Shown here in pieces: positions 28,467 to 37,605 of a DNA stretch of 39,586 bases; position 1 is the stretch's first letter; each line of letters begins with the position of its first letter. The translations under genes were made by a program, and so were the position numbers. A model generated the notes under the pieces. That model saw only the letters and a list, made by a program, of their open reading frames with translations. It had not been told where the DNA came from and made no database searches. The stretch is from Methyloceanibacter sp. (GTDB lineage Bacteria > Pseudomonadota > Alphaproteobacteria > Rhizobiales > Methyloligellaceae), in assembly GCA_030669345.1 (NCBI GenBank), contig DAOVDX010000003.1, forward strand, positions 1 to 39,586. The letters are read 5' to 3'.

Positions 28467-31400
28467 ATGAGTGCTGTGCCCAATCTTCCATCCTTGCCGG
28501 TCGACCGCCTCCTAAAGGGTCCCCGCACGATTGCGAGCGGCGTGCCGGAGGGCTTTGACGCGGTTCTGCTTGGTGAGCTAGCGCGGCAAGCGGGGGCGCC
28601 GATCCTGCATGTGGCCCGAGACGGCAATCGGCTCGCGACCCTGGCAGACGCGATTTCGTTCTTTGGCCCGGACGTCATGGTGCTGAACTTCCCAGCCTGG
28701 GACAGCGTGCCCTATGACCGCGTTGCGCCAAACGCCGAGATCATCGCCACAAGGATCGAGACGCTTGCGGCGCTGACTGAACGCGGCGCGGACGATAAAT
28801 CACCATTGGTGCTGCTCACCTCCGTCAACGCCGTGCTCCAGCGGGTGCCGCCGCCCGCCTTCATCTCTGGCGCCAATCTCAATCTCAAGGCCGGCAGTGT
28901 CCTATCGATGCAGGACCTCATTGGGCGACTCGAAACGTCGGGCTATGGCCGCGCCGGTACCGTGACGGACCCTGGCCAATATGCCGTGCGCGGCGGCATC
29001 GTCGATCTCTATCCGCCGGGCGGCCAGCCGGTGCGCCTCGACTTCTTTGGCGACACGCTAGAGTCCTTGCGGGCCTTCGATCCGGACACCCAGCGGACAG
29101 AAGCAAAACCGGAGTCGATCCAATTTCTGCCCATGAGCGAGGTTTCGTTGACGCCGGACGTCCGGGCCAATTTCCGTCAACGCTATGTGGAGCTGTTCGG
29201 CACTGTCAAAGGCGACGATCCGCTCTATGAGGCGATCTCGGTGGGGCAGCAACATCAAGGCATGGAGCATTGGCTGCCGCTGTTCCACGAGAAGCTCGCC
29301 ACGCTGTTCGATTATCTGCCCGATGCGGTGGTGACGCTCGACCCGCTTGTCGACGACGCGCGGGAGAGCCGGAGCGAACAGGTCGCCGACCATTACGACG
29401 CGCGCGCAGATGCGCTCGAACGTAAGGCCTTCGGCGCGCCGCCCTACCATCCCGTGCCCGCCGACAGCATGTTTTTGACCGATGCAGACTGGCAGGCCGC
29501 ACTGAGCAGCCGCCATGTCGTCGCGTTCTATAATTTTGAACGGCCGGAAGAGGGGGCTGCGAACATCGTCTCGTTCGGCGGGCGGCAAGGACGCACCTTC
29601 TCAGCCGAACGGCAGACCGAGGACGCCAATGTCTTCGATGCGGTTGTCGCTCATGCAAAGAGCCTGATCGCTAAACATAAGCTGGTGATTGTTGCGTGCT
29701 GGAGCGTTGGCGCGCGCGAACGGCTCGCGACATTGCTCACCCAGCACGGCTTGGACGATACCGTGCGCGTGGAGAATTTTACTGAAGCCGTCGCCGCGCC
29801 GCGTAACGCCACATCCGTGGCCGTGTTGCCGCTAGAGACGGGCTTCGAGGGACCCGGCATCGCCGTCATCGGCGAGCAGGACATTCTCGGTGACCGTCTG
29901 GTTCGCAAAGCGCGCGTCAAAAAGGCGAGCGATGCTCTGACCGAGGCCTCGAGCCTCAGCGTCGGCGACCTCGTGGTTCATGCTGATCATGGCATCGGAC
30001 GCTTCACTGGATTGACGACAATTGAGGCAAATGGTGAGCCCCATGACTGTCTGGAGCTGCACTATCACAACAGCGACAAGCTCTATCTGCCGGTGGAGAA
30101 TATCGAACTACTGACGCGCTACGGGTCGGACCAGTCCGGTGTACAACTGGACAAGCTCGGTGGCGTGGCCTGGCAGTCGCGTAAGGCCAAGCTGAAGAAG
30201 CGCATTCTCGAAATGGCCGAGAAGTTGATCGAGGTTGCTGCCGCGCGTCAGTTGCGCAAAGCTCCGGTCCTCGAAGCGCTGGATGGAACCTATAACGAGT
30301 TTGCGGCGCGTTTCCCCTATGAGGAAACCGAGGATCAGATGACCAGCATCAACGCGGTGCTGGAGGATTTGGCGAGCGGGCGACCCATGGACCGGCTGGT
30401 CTGCGGTGATGTGGGTTTTGGCAAGACCGAGGTGGCGTTGCGCGCCAGTCTGATCGCGGTGCTCGCAGGCAGGCAGGTGGCGCTCGTTGTGCCCACAACA
30501 TTGCTGGCCCGGCAGCATTTCCACACATTCATCGAACGCTTCCGCGGGCTGCCGGTAAAGATCGCCCAAGCCTCGCGGCTCGTCAGCGGCAAGGAACTTC
30601 TTGAGGCGAAAGACCAGATCAAAACTGGCGATGTCGATATCATCATTGGCACCCACGCGCTGCTCGGGAAGGGCATCGAGTTTGCCGATCTCGGGCTGCT
30701 GATCATCGACGAAGAACAGCATTTCGGCGTGAAGCACAAAGAGCGGCTGAAGCAATTGCGCGAAGATGTGCATGTGCTGACGCTGACGGCGACGCCGATT
30801 CCGCGCACGCTGCAGCTCGCGTTGTCAGGCGTACGGGAGATGTCTCTGATCGCCACGCCGCCGGTCGATCGCTTAGCAGTGCGGACCTATGTGACGCCGT
30901 TCGATCCCATGACCTTACGCGAAGCCTTGCTGCGTGAACGCTTCCGGGGCGGGCAGGCGTTCTACGTCGTGCCGCGCGTTTCCGATCTTGACGAGGCGGC
31001 TGCCTTCCTGAAGGAACACGTGCCGGAACTGCGTGTGGGACGCGCTCACGGCCAAATGCCGAGCAGCGAACTCGACCAAGTCATGAACGCCTTTTACGAC
31101 CGCAAATACGATGTGCTGCTGTCCACCACGATCATTGAGTCCGGCCTCGATATCCCGTCGGCCAATACGCTGATTGTCTATCGCGCTGACATGTTTGGAC
31201 TGGCGCAGCTCTATCAACTGCGTGGCCGCGTCGGCCGCTCGAAGATCAGGGCCTATGCCTATTTCACTATTCGCGCGGACTCGAAGCTGACACCCGCGGC
31301 CGCGAAGCGCCTCAAAGTGCTTCAGTCGTTGGATACCTTAGGTGCGGGCTTTATCCTGGCGAGCCATGACCTCGACCACAGAGGTGCGGGCAATCTCTTG

Positions 31401-31976
31401 GGCGAGGAACAGTCGGGGCACATTCGCGAAGTGGGCTTCGAGCTTTACCAGTCGATGCTGGAAGAGGCGGTGGCTACGCTCAAGGGCGGGGACGGGGACG
31501 TGGAGGACCAGTGGTCGCCGCGCATCAATCTCGGCACGTCGGTTCTGATCCCCGAAGACTATGTGCTCGACCTGCAAGTGCGACTTGGGCTCTATCGCCG
31601 CTTGGCGACGGTGGAGAGTGCCGAAGCCATCGAGGCCTTCGCGGCGGAACTAATCGATCGTTTCGGGCCATTGCCGGAAGAAGTGCATCATCTTCTCAAC
31701 GTGGTCGAGATTAAGGGGCTGTGCCGTCAGGCGGGGATCGAGCAGATCGACGCCGGGCCGAAGGGCGCCGTCATCGCCTTCCGCGAAAATAATTTCGCCA
31801 ATCCCGAAGGTCTGATCCGCTTCATCAGTGAGGCCGGCAAGAAGGTGAAGCTGCAGCCCGATCATCGGCTGATCTACTACCACAACTGGTCGATCCCCGA
31901 AGATCGCCTGGCGGGCACGCGCGACCTGCTGAAGCGTCTGGTAGCGATCGCCAATGCGGGGAAGCAGGCAGCTTAG
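28467..31976 (+). CDS. mfd: Transcription-repair coupling factor Mfd
   Basis: Mfd removes RNA polymerase stalled at DNA lesions and recruits UvrA for nucleotide excision repair. The 1169-residue protein has the full set of modules. The UvrB-homologous N-terminal region (about 1-350) includes NFPAWDSVPYDRVAPN and the GRAGTVTDPGQYAVRGGIVDLYPPG block. The RNA polymerase interaction domain (about 490-560) has GDLVVHADHGIGRFTGL. The RecG-like translocase has Walker A GDVGFGKTE near residue 647, DEEQHFGVKHKERLK near 748, TATPIPRTLQLALSGVREM and STTIIESGLDIPSANTL. The C-terminal TRCF domain follows. Everything appears intact. It is co-directional with sdhE and ends 11 bp before the remnant of the convergent acyl-CoA-synthetase-like gene. 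Confidence 0.97.
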   Translation: MSAVPNLPSLPVDRLLKGPRTIASGVPEGFDAVLLGELARQAGAPILHVARDGNRLATLADAISFFGPDVMVLNFPAWDSVPYDRVAPNAEIIATRIETLAALTERGADDKSPLVLLTSVNAVLQRVPPPAFISGANLNLKAGSVLSMQDLIGRLETSGYGRAGTVTDPGQYAVRGGIVDLYPPGGQPVRLDFFGDTLESLRAFDPDTQRTEAKPESIQFLPMSEVSLTPDVRANFRQRYVELFGTVKGDDPLYEAISVGQQHQGMEHWLPLFHEKLATLFDYLPDAVVTLDPLVDDARESRSEQVADHYDARADALERKAFGAPPYHPVPADSMFLTDADWQAALSSRHVVAFYNFERPEEGAANIVSFGGRQGRTFSAERQTEDANVFDAVVAHAKSLIAKHKLVIVACWSVGARERLATLLTQHGLDDTVRVENFTEAVAAPRNATSVAVLPLETGFEGPGIAVIGEQDILGDRLVRKARVKKASDALTEASSLSVGDLVVHADHGIGRFTGLTTIEANGEPHDCLELHYHNSDKLYLPVENIELLTRYGSDQSGVQLDKLGGVAWQSRKAKLKKRILEMAEKLIEVAAARQLRKAPVLEALDGTYNEFAARFPYEETEDQMTSINAVLEDLASGRPMDRLVCGDVGFGKTEVALRASLIAVLAGRQVALVVPTTLLARQHFHTFIERFRGLPVKIAQASRLVSGKELLEAKDQIKTGDVDIIIGTHALLGKGIEFADLGLLIIDEEQHFGVKHKERLKQLREDVHVLTLTATPIPRTLQLALSGVREMSLIATPPVDRLAVRTYVTPFDPMTLREALLRERFRGGQAFYVVPRVSDLDEAAAFLKEHVPELRVGRAHGQMPSSELDQVMNAFYDRKYDVLLSTTIIESGLDIPSANTLIVYRADMFGLAQLYQLRGRVGRSKIRAYAYFTIRADSKLTPAAAKRLKVLQSLDTLGAGFILASHDLDHRGAGNLLGEEQSGHIREVGFELYQSMLEEAVATLKGGDGDVEDQWSPRINLGTSVLIPEDYVLDLQVRLGLYRRLATVESAEAIEAFAAELIDRFGPLPEEVHHLLNVVEIKGLCRQAGIEQIDAGPKGAVIAFRENNFANPEGLIRFISEAGKKVKLQPDHRLIYYHNWSIPEDRLAGTRDLLKRLVAIANAGKQAA

Positions 31977-31987
31977 CTAGTCGCGAG

Positions 31988-33252
31988 CTATCTACACGTG
32001 TTCGAGGATCGCAGCACTTCAAGCGACACAGGCGCATTCGGTAACGGTGCGACGGCGGCGAAGATGCGGTCGCCAATGATTGGATCCGGCAGCACGAAAC
32101 ACGCGGCATCCAGAAATCCCGGGAAGGCCTGATAGAGTCCATCGAGTTCCGCCGCAGCGACGGTGAAGCCGCCATGGTGAACCAGCTCAGGATCACGGAA
32201 GAGTTTCATGCCGCCGTGACCGTTGGCCTGCCCATGTAGCCCGGTTGCGACAAAGCCATCTTCATCGCGCAGCACCGGGCCATCTGTTCTGCCTTCAGGC
32301 ACCACGGATCCGCGCAATAGGATTTCGCCCGTGTCATTTTCGGCGAGGCTCGTTTCGGCGAAGACCGCGCCGCCGCCATCCTCGCCGAGATGCACCGTAC
32401 CCAACGGTAGAAGCGGCCGAGCCTCTACGTTTTCGGCGCGCACGATGAGACAGGCGAGATCGCCGAGCGGGTAGACGTCAAAGGCGGATGGGTTCACGTC
32501 GTCTGTCTCTATAGCTACCAATGAGGCTCCCCGGTCCGCAAGCGCGGCTGCTGACCAAACGAGACCGACGCGCCTCAATTTGCATTGAGGGTCATCCAAC
32601 ACGCCGTCTTCGGTGAGTTGATCGAGAAAGGCCCCAGGCAGGGCGGTAACCGTCGCGCCCGAGTCATAGAGTTGCTCCACGAACGTTCCGGAGTCGAAGG
32701 GATCATATTGCACCAGCGTGCCACCACCAATGAGCCAAGGCGCAAAGCCAAGCGCCAAGCCGATTGGGCCGGTTAGCGGATAGGCGTTGAGAATCGTATC
32801 GCTGCGCAAGAGCGACAGGGCCAACACAGCCATGGCCCCTTGCGCCAAGACTTCTTTCTCGTGGCGTAGCAGTGGTACGAGTGGCGCATTGGCGCGCGCG
32901 GTGAAGGTGATAAGCGAGGGACCGGCTGGGGTGCGCGTCGGAAACTCGTCACTTGAGGGGCGCCCGGCGCCGATCACGTTGTCGAGCGAAAGAACCCCTT
33001 CGGGAAGGCTGAGACCATAGCCGAGCACGATACGCACCGAACGGCGGGTCGCGGCGACATCGCGCAGCATCTCGGCGGGCTTTCCGTCAGCGAAATGCGA
33101 AGCGCCAATCAAGGCCTTCGGTTCGAGCAGATCGTAAACCTTGGCGATCTCCATGGCCCGCCACAGCATGGGCACGCGCGACGGCGCAACAACCCTTCGG
33201 CGGTGATGGGGCCACTGTCATCGTTTGCGTCATTGCTAGTGGGCGCGCTCAT
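31988..33252 (-). pseudogene. Acyl-CoA synthetase-like (AMP-binding) pseudogene, internally deleted and C-terminally truncated
   Basis: The minus strand from GTG 33175 encodes 395 residues resembling the middle of an AMP-forming acyl-CoA synthetase (LLEPKALIGASHFADG, TGPIGLALGFAPWLIGGGTLVQYDPF, DTGEILLRG, HHGGFTVAAAELDGLYQAFPGFLDAACFVLPDPIIGDRIFAAV). The usual P-loop SGTTGxPK is replaced by ITFTARANAPLVPLLRHEKE. A start for the original gene is visible at ATG 33252, overlapping the upstream stop (ATGA) and reading MSAPTSNDANDDSGPITAEGLLRRRA, but this is in another frame and leads into the middle domain without the ~80 residues expected between. At the 3' end the frame stops after SLEVLRSSNTCR, before the C-terminal lid with its catalytic Lys. 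I infer an internal deletion with frameshift plus loss of the 3' end next to mfd. Confidence 0.72.
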
Positions 33253-35120
33253 GGGATCACGGCGTGGCGCTCTCTGCCGCTCTCAACTTGGTCAACAGAC
33301 TCTAACCACCACGTGTCGAGTTGGTAGCCATAGAGCGGAATCTTCTCGGGTCTCTTCAACATGTCCCAATGCGCCACCCATTGGCGTGGCAAATAGAACA
33401 GGGGCACCACGTAGTCCCCCGAGACGAGCACGCGATCAAGCGCGCGGACCGCCGAGATGAAGCTTTTGCGATCCTTCGCCCTCAGCATCGCCTCGATCAT
33501 AGCGTCGGCTGCCTCGCTCTTAACGCCGGGATAATTGAACGAACCTTCGGTCGCCGCGGCCTGGCTGCCCCAGCGGAACGATTGTTCGTTTCCCGGTGAG
33601 AGCGACACGCCCCAATAATTCTGAATCATGTCGTAGTCATAGGTCTGTTTGCGGCGCTGATATTGAGCGGAGTCCACCTGCCGGATTTTGGCCTCGATCC
33701 CCACTTGCTTGAGCGCCCGCGCATAGGTGAGGAGAAGCCTTTCTTGGGCACGAGTGGCGGCGAGAATTTCGAAGGCAAAGGGTTCGCCCGTCGCCTTGTT
33801 GACGAGCGTGCCATTCCTAAGCTCGTAGCCGGCGTCTTGGAGGAGCTTCAGCGCTTCGACACGGGCCTTGCGGTTCTGCCCGGTGTCGTCGCTGACTGGG
33901 AATGAAAAATCGCCGTCCATGACGGAAGGCTTCACTGCGTCGGGGAAGGGCGCCAGCAGCGCCCGCTCGGTCGCATCGGCGGGATGCCCATGGGAGGACA
34001 GCTCGGAGCGTGCAAAATAGCTTTCGGTCCGGGCATATTGAGCGTGATAGAGCGTGCGGTTCACCCATTCGAAGTCGAACAGCCGGATCAAGGCTTGGCG
34101 CACGCGTGGGTCGGCAAAGATTGGCCGCCGTGTATTGAACACCAGCGCTGACATGCCGGCCGGCGTCTCGACCGGCAGCGACTCTTTGATCACGCGGCCG
34201 TCGCGCATGGCAGGAAAGTCATAGCCCTCAGTCCAGCGCGTCGGGTCGCTCTCTTTGCGAAGCTGCACCAGTCCGGACTTGAACGCCTCGAACATGCTGC
34301 CGGTGTCGCGATAATAGTCGTAGCGGACCTGGTCGAAATTATAGAGGCCACGATTGACCGGCAGGTCGCGTCCCCAATAGTTGGGATCGCGCTTGTAGGT
34401 GATGGTCTTGCCGGGATCGAGCGTTTCAATCACGTAAGGCCCGCTGCCGATGGGTGCCTCAAGCGTTGTCTTCTCAAACGTCTCGGCGCTGAGCAGGTGG
34501 CTCGGCAGGACCGGCATCAAGCCCATGATCAACGGCATCTCACGGTCGCCAGACCCGTCAAAGGTGAAGCGGACCTTCCGCTCACCCGTCTTCTCCACCT
34601 TGGCGACCTTCTTGTAATAGGAGCGATGGTTTGGCCGTCCATGCTCGCGCAGGATGGCATGGGAGAAAATCACGTCATCGACGGTGATGGGCGCCCCATC
34701 TGAAAACTTGGCATCCGGGTTGAGTGTGAACTCCACATAGGTCCGGTCTGGCGGTGTCTCGACGTCCTCGGCGATGAGGCCATAAAGCGTGAAGGGCTCG
34801 TCATTGGCCCGAGCCAGCAGGCTCTCATAGAGATATTCGCGCACGCCATCCGCAGAAACACCTTTGACAATCAATGGGTTGAGGCTGTCGAAGGAGCCCC
34901 GGACGGCAAATGTCGCGCGGCCGCCTTTGGGCGCATCGGGGTTGGCATAGGGAAAATGTGTGAAATCCTCAGCCTCGCGAGGCACGCCGTGCATGGCAAG
35001 CCCGGACGCAGCCTCTGCTGGTCCACCGGCAGCGAACAGCGCCAGTGCCAGGGCGTGCAATAAAATTCGGGCTTTCAACCGCGACCTGGCATGGCTATAG
35101 ATGCCCTCGAATTGCACCAT
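33249..35120 (-). CDS. YejA-like peptide/oligopeptide ABC transporter substrate-binding protein
   Basis: A ~620-residue periplasmic binding protein of the SBP_bac_5 family, closest in pattern to YejA of the YejABEF peptide importer. After the signal peptide (cleavage near GGPAEA) the mature protein shows HGVPREAEDFTHFPYANPDAPKGGRATF, SLNPLIVKG, the LYGLIAEDVE segment, GSGPYVIETLDPGKTITYKRDPNYWG and the C-terminal YLPRQWVAHWDML. The start is uncertain: ATG 35120 gives the best signal peptide, while ATG 35138 and GTG 35150 are alternatives. No YejB, E or F subunits follow; instead its stop overlaps the start of the acyl-CoA-synthetase pseudogene. It must use a permease encoded elsewhere or be an orphan. 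Confidence 0.87.
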   Translation of the reverse strand: MVQFEGIYSHARSRLKARILLHALALALFAAGGPAEAASGLAMHGVPREAEDFTHFPYANPDAPKGGRATFAVRGSFDSLNPLIVKGVSADGVREYLYESLLARANDEPFTLYGLIAEDVETPPDRTYVEFTLNPDAKFSDGAPITVDDVIFSHAILREHGRPNHRSYYKKVAKVEKTGERKVRFTFDGSGDREMPLIMGLMPVLPSHLLSAETFEKTTLEAPIGSGPYVIETLDPGKTITYKRDPNYWGRDLPVNRGLYNFDQVRYDYYRDTGSMFEAFKSGLVQLRKESDPTRWTEGYDFPAMRDGRVIKESLPVETPAGMSALVFNTRRPIFADPRVRQALIRLFDFEWVNRTLYHAQYARTESYFARSELSSHGHPADATERALLAPFPDAVKPSVMDGDFSFPVSDDTGQNRKARVEALKLLQDAGYELRNGTLVNKATGEPFAFEILAATRAQERLLLTYARALKQVGIEAKIRQVDSAQYQRRKQTYDYDMIQNYWGVSLSPGNEQSFRWGSQAAATEGSFNYPGVKSEAADAMIEAMLRAKDRKSFISAVRALDRVLVSGDYVVPLFYLPRQWVAHWDMLKRPEKIPLYGYQLDTWWLESVDQVESGRERHAVIP

Positions 35121-35176
35121 GAGGCTTAAGGGTAACATCCCTGACAACACAAACCGACGCCGCAGCCTATCTCCAA

Positions 35177-35196
35177 TCTAACGAAAAAACGTTAGA
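35177..35196. promoter_or_regulatory. Palindrome TCTAACG-A6-CGTTAGA in the yejA-like / ialB-like divergent region
   Basis: A perfect 7-bp inverted repeat separated by six A residues lies 57 bp upstream of the yejA-like ATG and 152 bp upstream of the ialB-like ATG. The arm spacing would suit a dimeric repressor of either gene. The A6 spacer contributes no pairing. I do not recognise the regulator. Confidence 0.45.
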
Positions 35197-35347
35197 ACTC
35201 TGGAGGAGCGGTTCAGAAACACCTGGGGCTCATCTGTAAAGCCATTTCTACGCCGCATTTCGGGTATTGACCCTAGTACAATGAGGCGGGCATGGGGTGT
35301 TTCTGGCAGGTCTGAGCTAGCCCGCAAATTAAGAGGAAGGTCGATTG

Positions 35348-36109
35348 ATGATCAGGTCCAAGGATCGTTGGAACACGCTGAGCCGCAGCGCGGGTCGTTG
35401 GATGCTCGGCGCTGGCGCTGGTGCGCTGGCCCTTGCCCTCGTGGCTCCCGTAACACTCGCCCAACAGGCGCAGCCCAAGTCCACGGTAGCGCCGAAGATA
35501 CCGCATTTGCCTCCCTCCCAGCCGTCCGCTGGACAGACGGCAGAGGATGCTTGGGTCAAGCTCTGCATGAAGAACGATAAGACAGGCGCCAAGGAAATTT
35601 GTCTGGTCAATCATGAGGGGCTCGAACCGAACACGGGCATGGTTCTCATCGCCGCCGCCGTTCGCAAGGCCGAGGGCGACGACAAGCAGCAGCTTCTTAT
35701 CAGGGTGCCGACCGCCTACGCGTTGGTGATCCCAGCCGGTGTGCAGCTCCGCATCGATGAAGAAAAGCCAATCCAGCTGCAATACTCGATCTGCTTCCCG
35801 ACGAGCTGTCAGGTGCAGATGGAGCTGACCGACGAGCTCTTTAAGAAAATGCGCTCTGGCAAGCGGATGGTCATCGCCGCCATGAACATTCAGCAGAAGA
35901 CCATGGGCTTCCCCGTGCCGCTGACTGGGTTCAGCAAGGCTTATGATGGCCCGCCGGTCGACAACGCTAAATATGAGGCTCAGCGCCGTCAGTTGATGGC
36001 GATGTTCCGCAAGCGTCAGGCCGATCTGGCCGCCAAGGCGAAGCAGGGGCAGCCGGCAGCTGGAGCGCCTGCCAGCGCACAGCCGAAGAAGGCTCCCGCG
36101 CCGCAGTAA
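35348..36109 (+). CDS. Invasion-associated locus B (IalB) family protein
   Basis: A 253-residue exported protein of the IalB family, common in Hyphomicrobiales; in Bartonella IalB contributes to red-cell invasion, but most members are in free-living bacteria and have unknown roles. A long n-region and hydrophobic core (about 17-37) form the signal peptide, cut near TLAQQ. The IalB domain (about 65-205) shows WVKLCMKN, EICLVNHEGLEPNTGMVLIAAAVRK, the LRIDEEKPIQLQYSICFPTSCQVQMELTDELFKKMRSGKRM block and TMGFPVPLTGFSKAYDGPP. Its four Cys probably form disulfides. The C-terminus is Lys/Ala/Gln/Pro-rich. ATG 35348 follows GAGGAAGG; a TTG directly before it is unlikely to be used. A terminator follows. 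Confidence 0.87.
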   Translation: MIRSKDRWNTLSRSAGRWMLGAGAGALALALVAPVTLAQQAQPKSTVAPKIPHLPPSQPSAGQTAEDAWVKLCMKNDKTGAKEICLVNHEGLEPNTGMVLIAAAVRKAEGDDKQQLLIRVPTAYALVIPAGVQLRIDEEKPIQLQYSICFPTSCQVQMELTDELFKKMRSGKRMVIAAMNIQQKTMGFPVPLTGFSKAYDGPPVDNAKYEAQRRQLMAMFRKRQADLAAKAKQGQPAAGAPASAQPKKAPAPQ

Positions 36110-36137
36110 GCGCCTGGGTCTCAGAAGTTTAAAGTTT

Positions 36138-36171
36138 AAAGGTCGCGTCGGTAGCCCGGGGCGGCCTTTTT
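36138..36171 (+). terminator. Rho-independent terminator of the ialB-like gene
   Basis: The arms 36138-36146 and 36161-36169 pair over 9 bp, with one G-U pair, and run into TTTTT. It is 28 bp after the stop codon. It also separates the gene from the convergent hspQ. Confidence 0.8.
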
Positions 36172-36202
36172 GCATGTCGTGACGGCGTCGCCTGTGAGCG
36201 TC

Positions 36203-36535
36203 CTAGTGCTCCGGCACGTAGCGGAAGCGATACACGCCACCCTGCAGTTCTTCGAACATCTCCGGCACTTGCGGATGACGAAGGGGCTCGTCGGAAGGGT
36301 CGGGCACAAGGTTCTGCTCCGACACATAGGCGACATACTCGCTATCCGAGTTTTCGGCGAGCAGATAGTAGAAGGGCTGATCCTTCGCCGGCCTGACATC
36401 CTTCGGGATGGACGCGTACCACTCATCGGAGTTGGAGAAGATGGGATCGACGTCAAAGATGACACCACGGAACGGATAGAGCCGGTGGCGCACCACCTGG
36501 CCGATCTGAAATCTAGCGTTACGGGTCGTAGACAT
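36203..36535 (-). CDS. hspQ: HspQ family heat-shock / hemimethylated-DNA-binding protein
   Basis: A 110-residue cytosolic protein of the HspQ (YccV-like) family. E. coli HspQ binds hemimethylated DNA and acts as a specificity factor for the Lon protease. The whole domain is visible: ARFQIGQVVRHRLYPFRGVIFDVDP, SNSDEWYASIPKDVRP, DQPFYYLLAENSDSEYVAYVSEQNLVPD and the C-terminal GGVYRFRYVPEH. ATG 36535 is preceded by AGGGA; a GTG just upstream at 36538 is an alternative. It lies 73 bp downstream of the acyltransferase gene on the same strand. I see no sigma-32-type promoter. Confidence 0.92.
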   Translation of the reverse strand: MSTTRNARFQIGQVVRHRLYPFRGVIFDVDPIFSNSDEWYASIPKDVRPAKDQPFYYLLAENSDSEYVAYVSEQNLVPDPSDEPLRHPQVPEMFEELQGGVYRFRYVPEH

Positions 36536-36608
36536 CACGCGTTTCCCTACTCTTTGGGTCGATATGAACGCTGGCGATAGAGGCTGTCAACGCAGTTAAG
36601 CGTGCGCC

Positions 36609-37526
36609 TCAGAGCCATCGCCGGTTGGACCACATAAATTGCTCGGGCTTCTCCCGGATCCACGTTTCGAAGCAGCGTTGGATCGACGCAGTGATGGCCC
36701 GGATGTCTTCCGCCTGATTGGCAGTGCGCGGAATGCGAAGTTCGTTGACGCTGACATCGAAACAAGCCCGGTTGCCGATGCGCACGCAACGCCCGATCCA
36801 AATGCGCGCGCCGACGCGTCTGGCAATCATCGCGGCGATGGGCATGCTCTTGGCCGGATAGCCGAAGAACGGCACCGCGACGCCGTTGGCGTCATAGAGA
36901 TCGGAAATGAAGCCCAGGCGGCCACCTTGGCGCACATAGTCCATGATCAGGCGCGCGGTCTTCTGGGTCTCGTCCTGGCCCGCGGAACGGCCCCGGCCAA
37001 ACAGGCCTCCAGGATAAAGCGCTTCGCGCTGGCCCCGCAGATAACGGTCCACATAGGGGTTCTTCACCTGGCGATAGACGCCGGCTGGGTTTACGCCGGC
37101 CAAGGTCACCGGCCACATGCCGATCTCCCAATTACCCATATGCATGGTGACAATCAGGGCTGGCCCCATCTTGCCTTTGTAGCGGGCGATCCAATCGGCG
37201 TTGGTCACGTGGAGCCGGCTGGGGTCTTTCAGAATGCGATCGATATTCATGGTCTCGACCATGACCCGGCCGAGATTGTCCCAAGCACCAAGCGCGATGC
37301 GCTCGCGCTCCTCGTGCGTCTTGTCCGGGAAGGCGCGCTCAAGATTCATCATCGCGCGCTTGTGGCGCCGGTTGCGCTTGCCGAAGAAGCGCCAAGCCTT
37401 GGCCGAGATACTGCCGCCGACATCGATGGGGAACAGGCGCACGATGCCAATCAGGGTTCGCAAGCCCGCATATTCGAGCCGGTACCGCATATCCAGAGCA
37501 AATGGCAGGTTGAAACTATTGGCCAC
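36609..37526 (-). CDS. Lipid A biosynthesis-type lauroyl acyltransferase (LpxL/HtrB family)
   Basis: A 305-residue inner-membrane acyltransferase of the LpxL/HtrB family, which adds a secondary fatty acyl chain to Kdo-lipid A, or to related lipids, using acyl-ACP. The catalytic HX4E motif is H129-M-G-N-W-E134 within LIVTMHMGNWEIG. The segments VYRQVKNPYVD, GGRLGFISDLYDANGVAVPFFGYPA and the C-terminal NPEQF-like REKPEQFMWSNRRW are typical. Amphipathic/hydrophobic N-terminal residues (about 17-34) anchor it. The start is GTG 37526 with AAAGGA upstream. It follows the UbiH-type gene by 79 bp. The precise acyl chain and acceptor cannot be told. Confidence 0.88.
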   Translation of the reverse strand: MANSFNLPFALDMRYRLEYAGLRTLIGIVRLFPIDVGGSISAKAWRFFGKRNRRHKRAMMNLERAFPDKTHEERERIALGAWDNLGRVMVETMNIDRILKDPSRLHVTNADWIARYKGKMGPALIVTMHMGNWEIGMWPVTLAGVNPAGVYRQVKNPYVDRYLRGQREALYPGGLFGRGRSAGQDETQKTARLIMDYVRQGGRLGFISDLYDANGVAVPFFGYPAKSMPIAAMIARRVGARIWIGRCVRIGNRACFDVSVNELRIPRTANQAEDIRAITASIQRCFETWIREKPEQFMWSNRRWL

Positions 37527-37605
37527 TAAGGCATCCTTTATTGGCTCTTCTTGGGGCTGGCGCGGCGGCAGGCGCCCATCGTCATGGCCAAACTGGCGGT
37601 CACCG

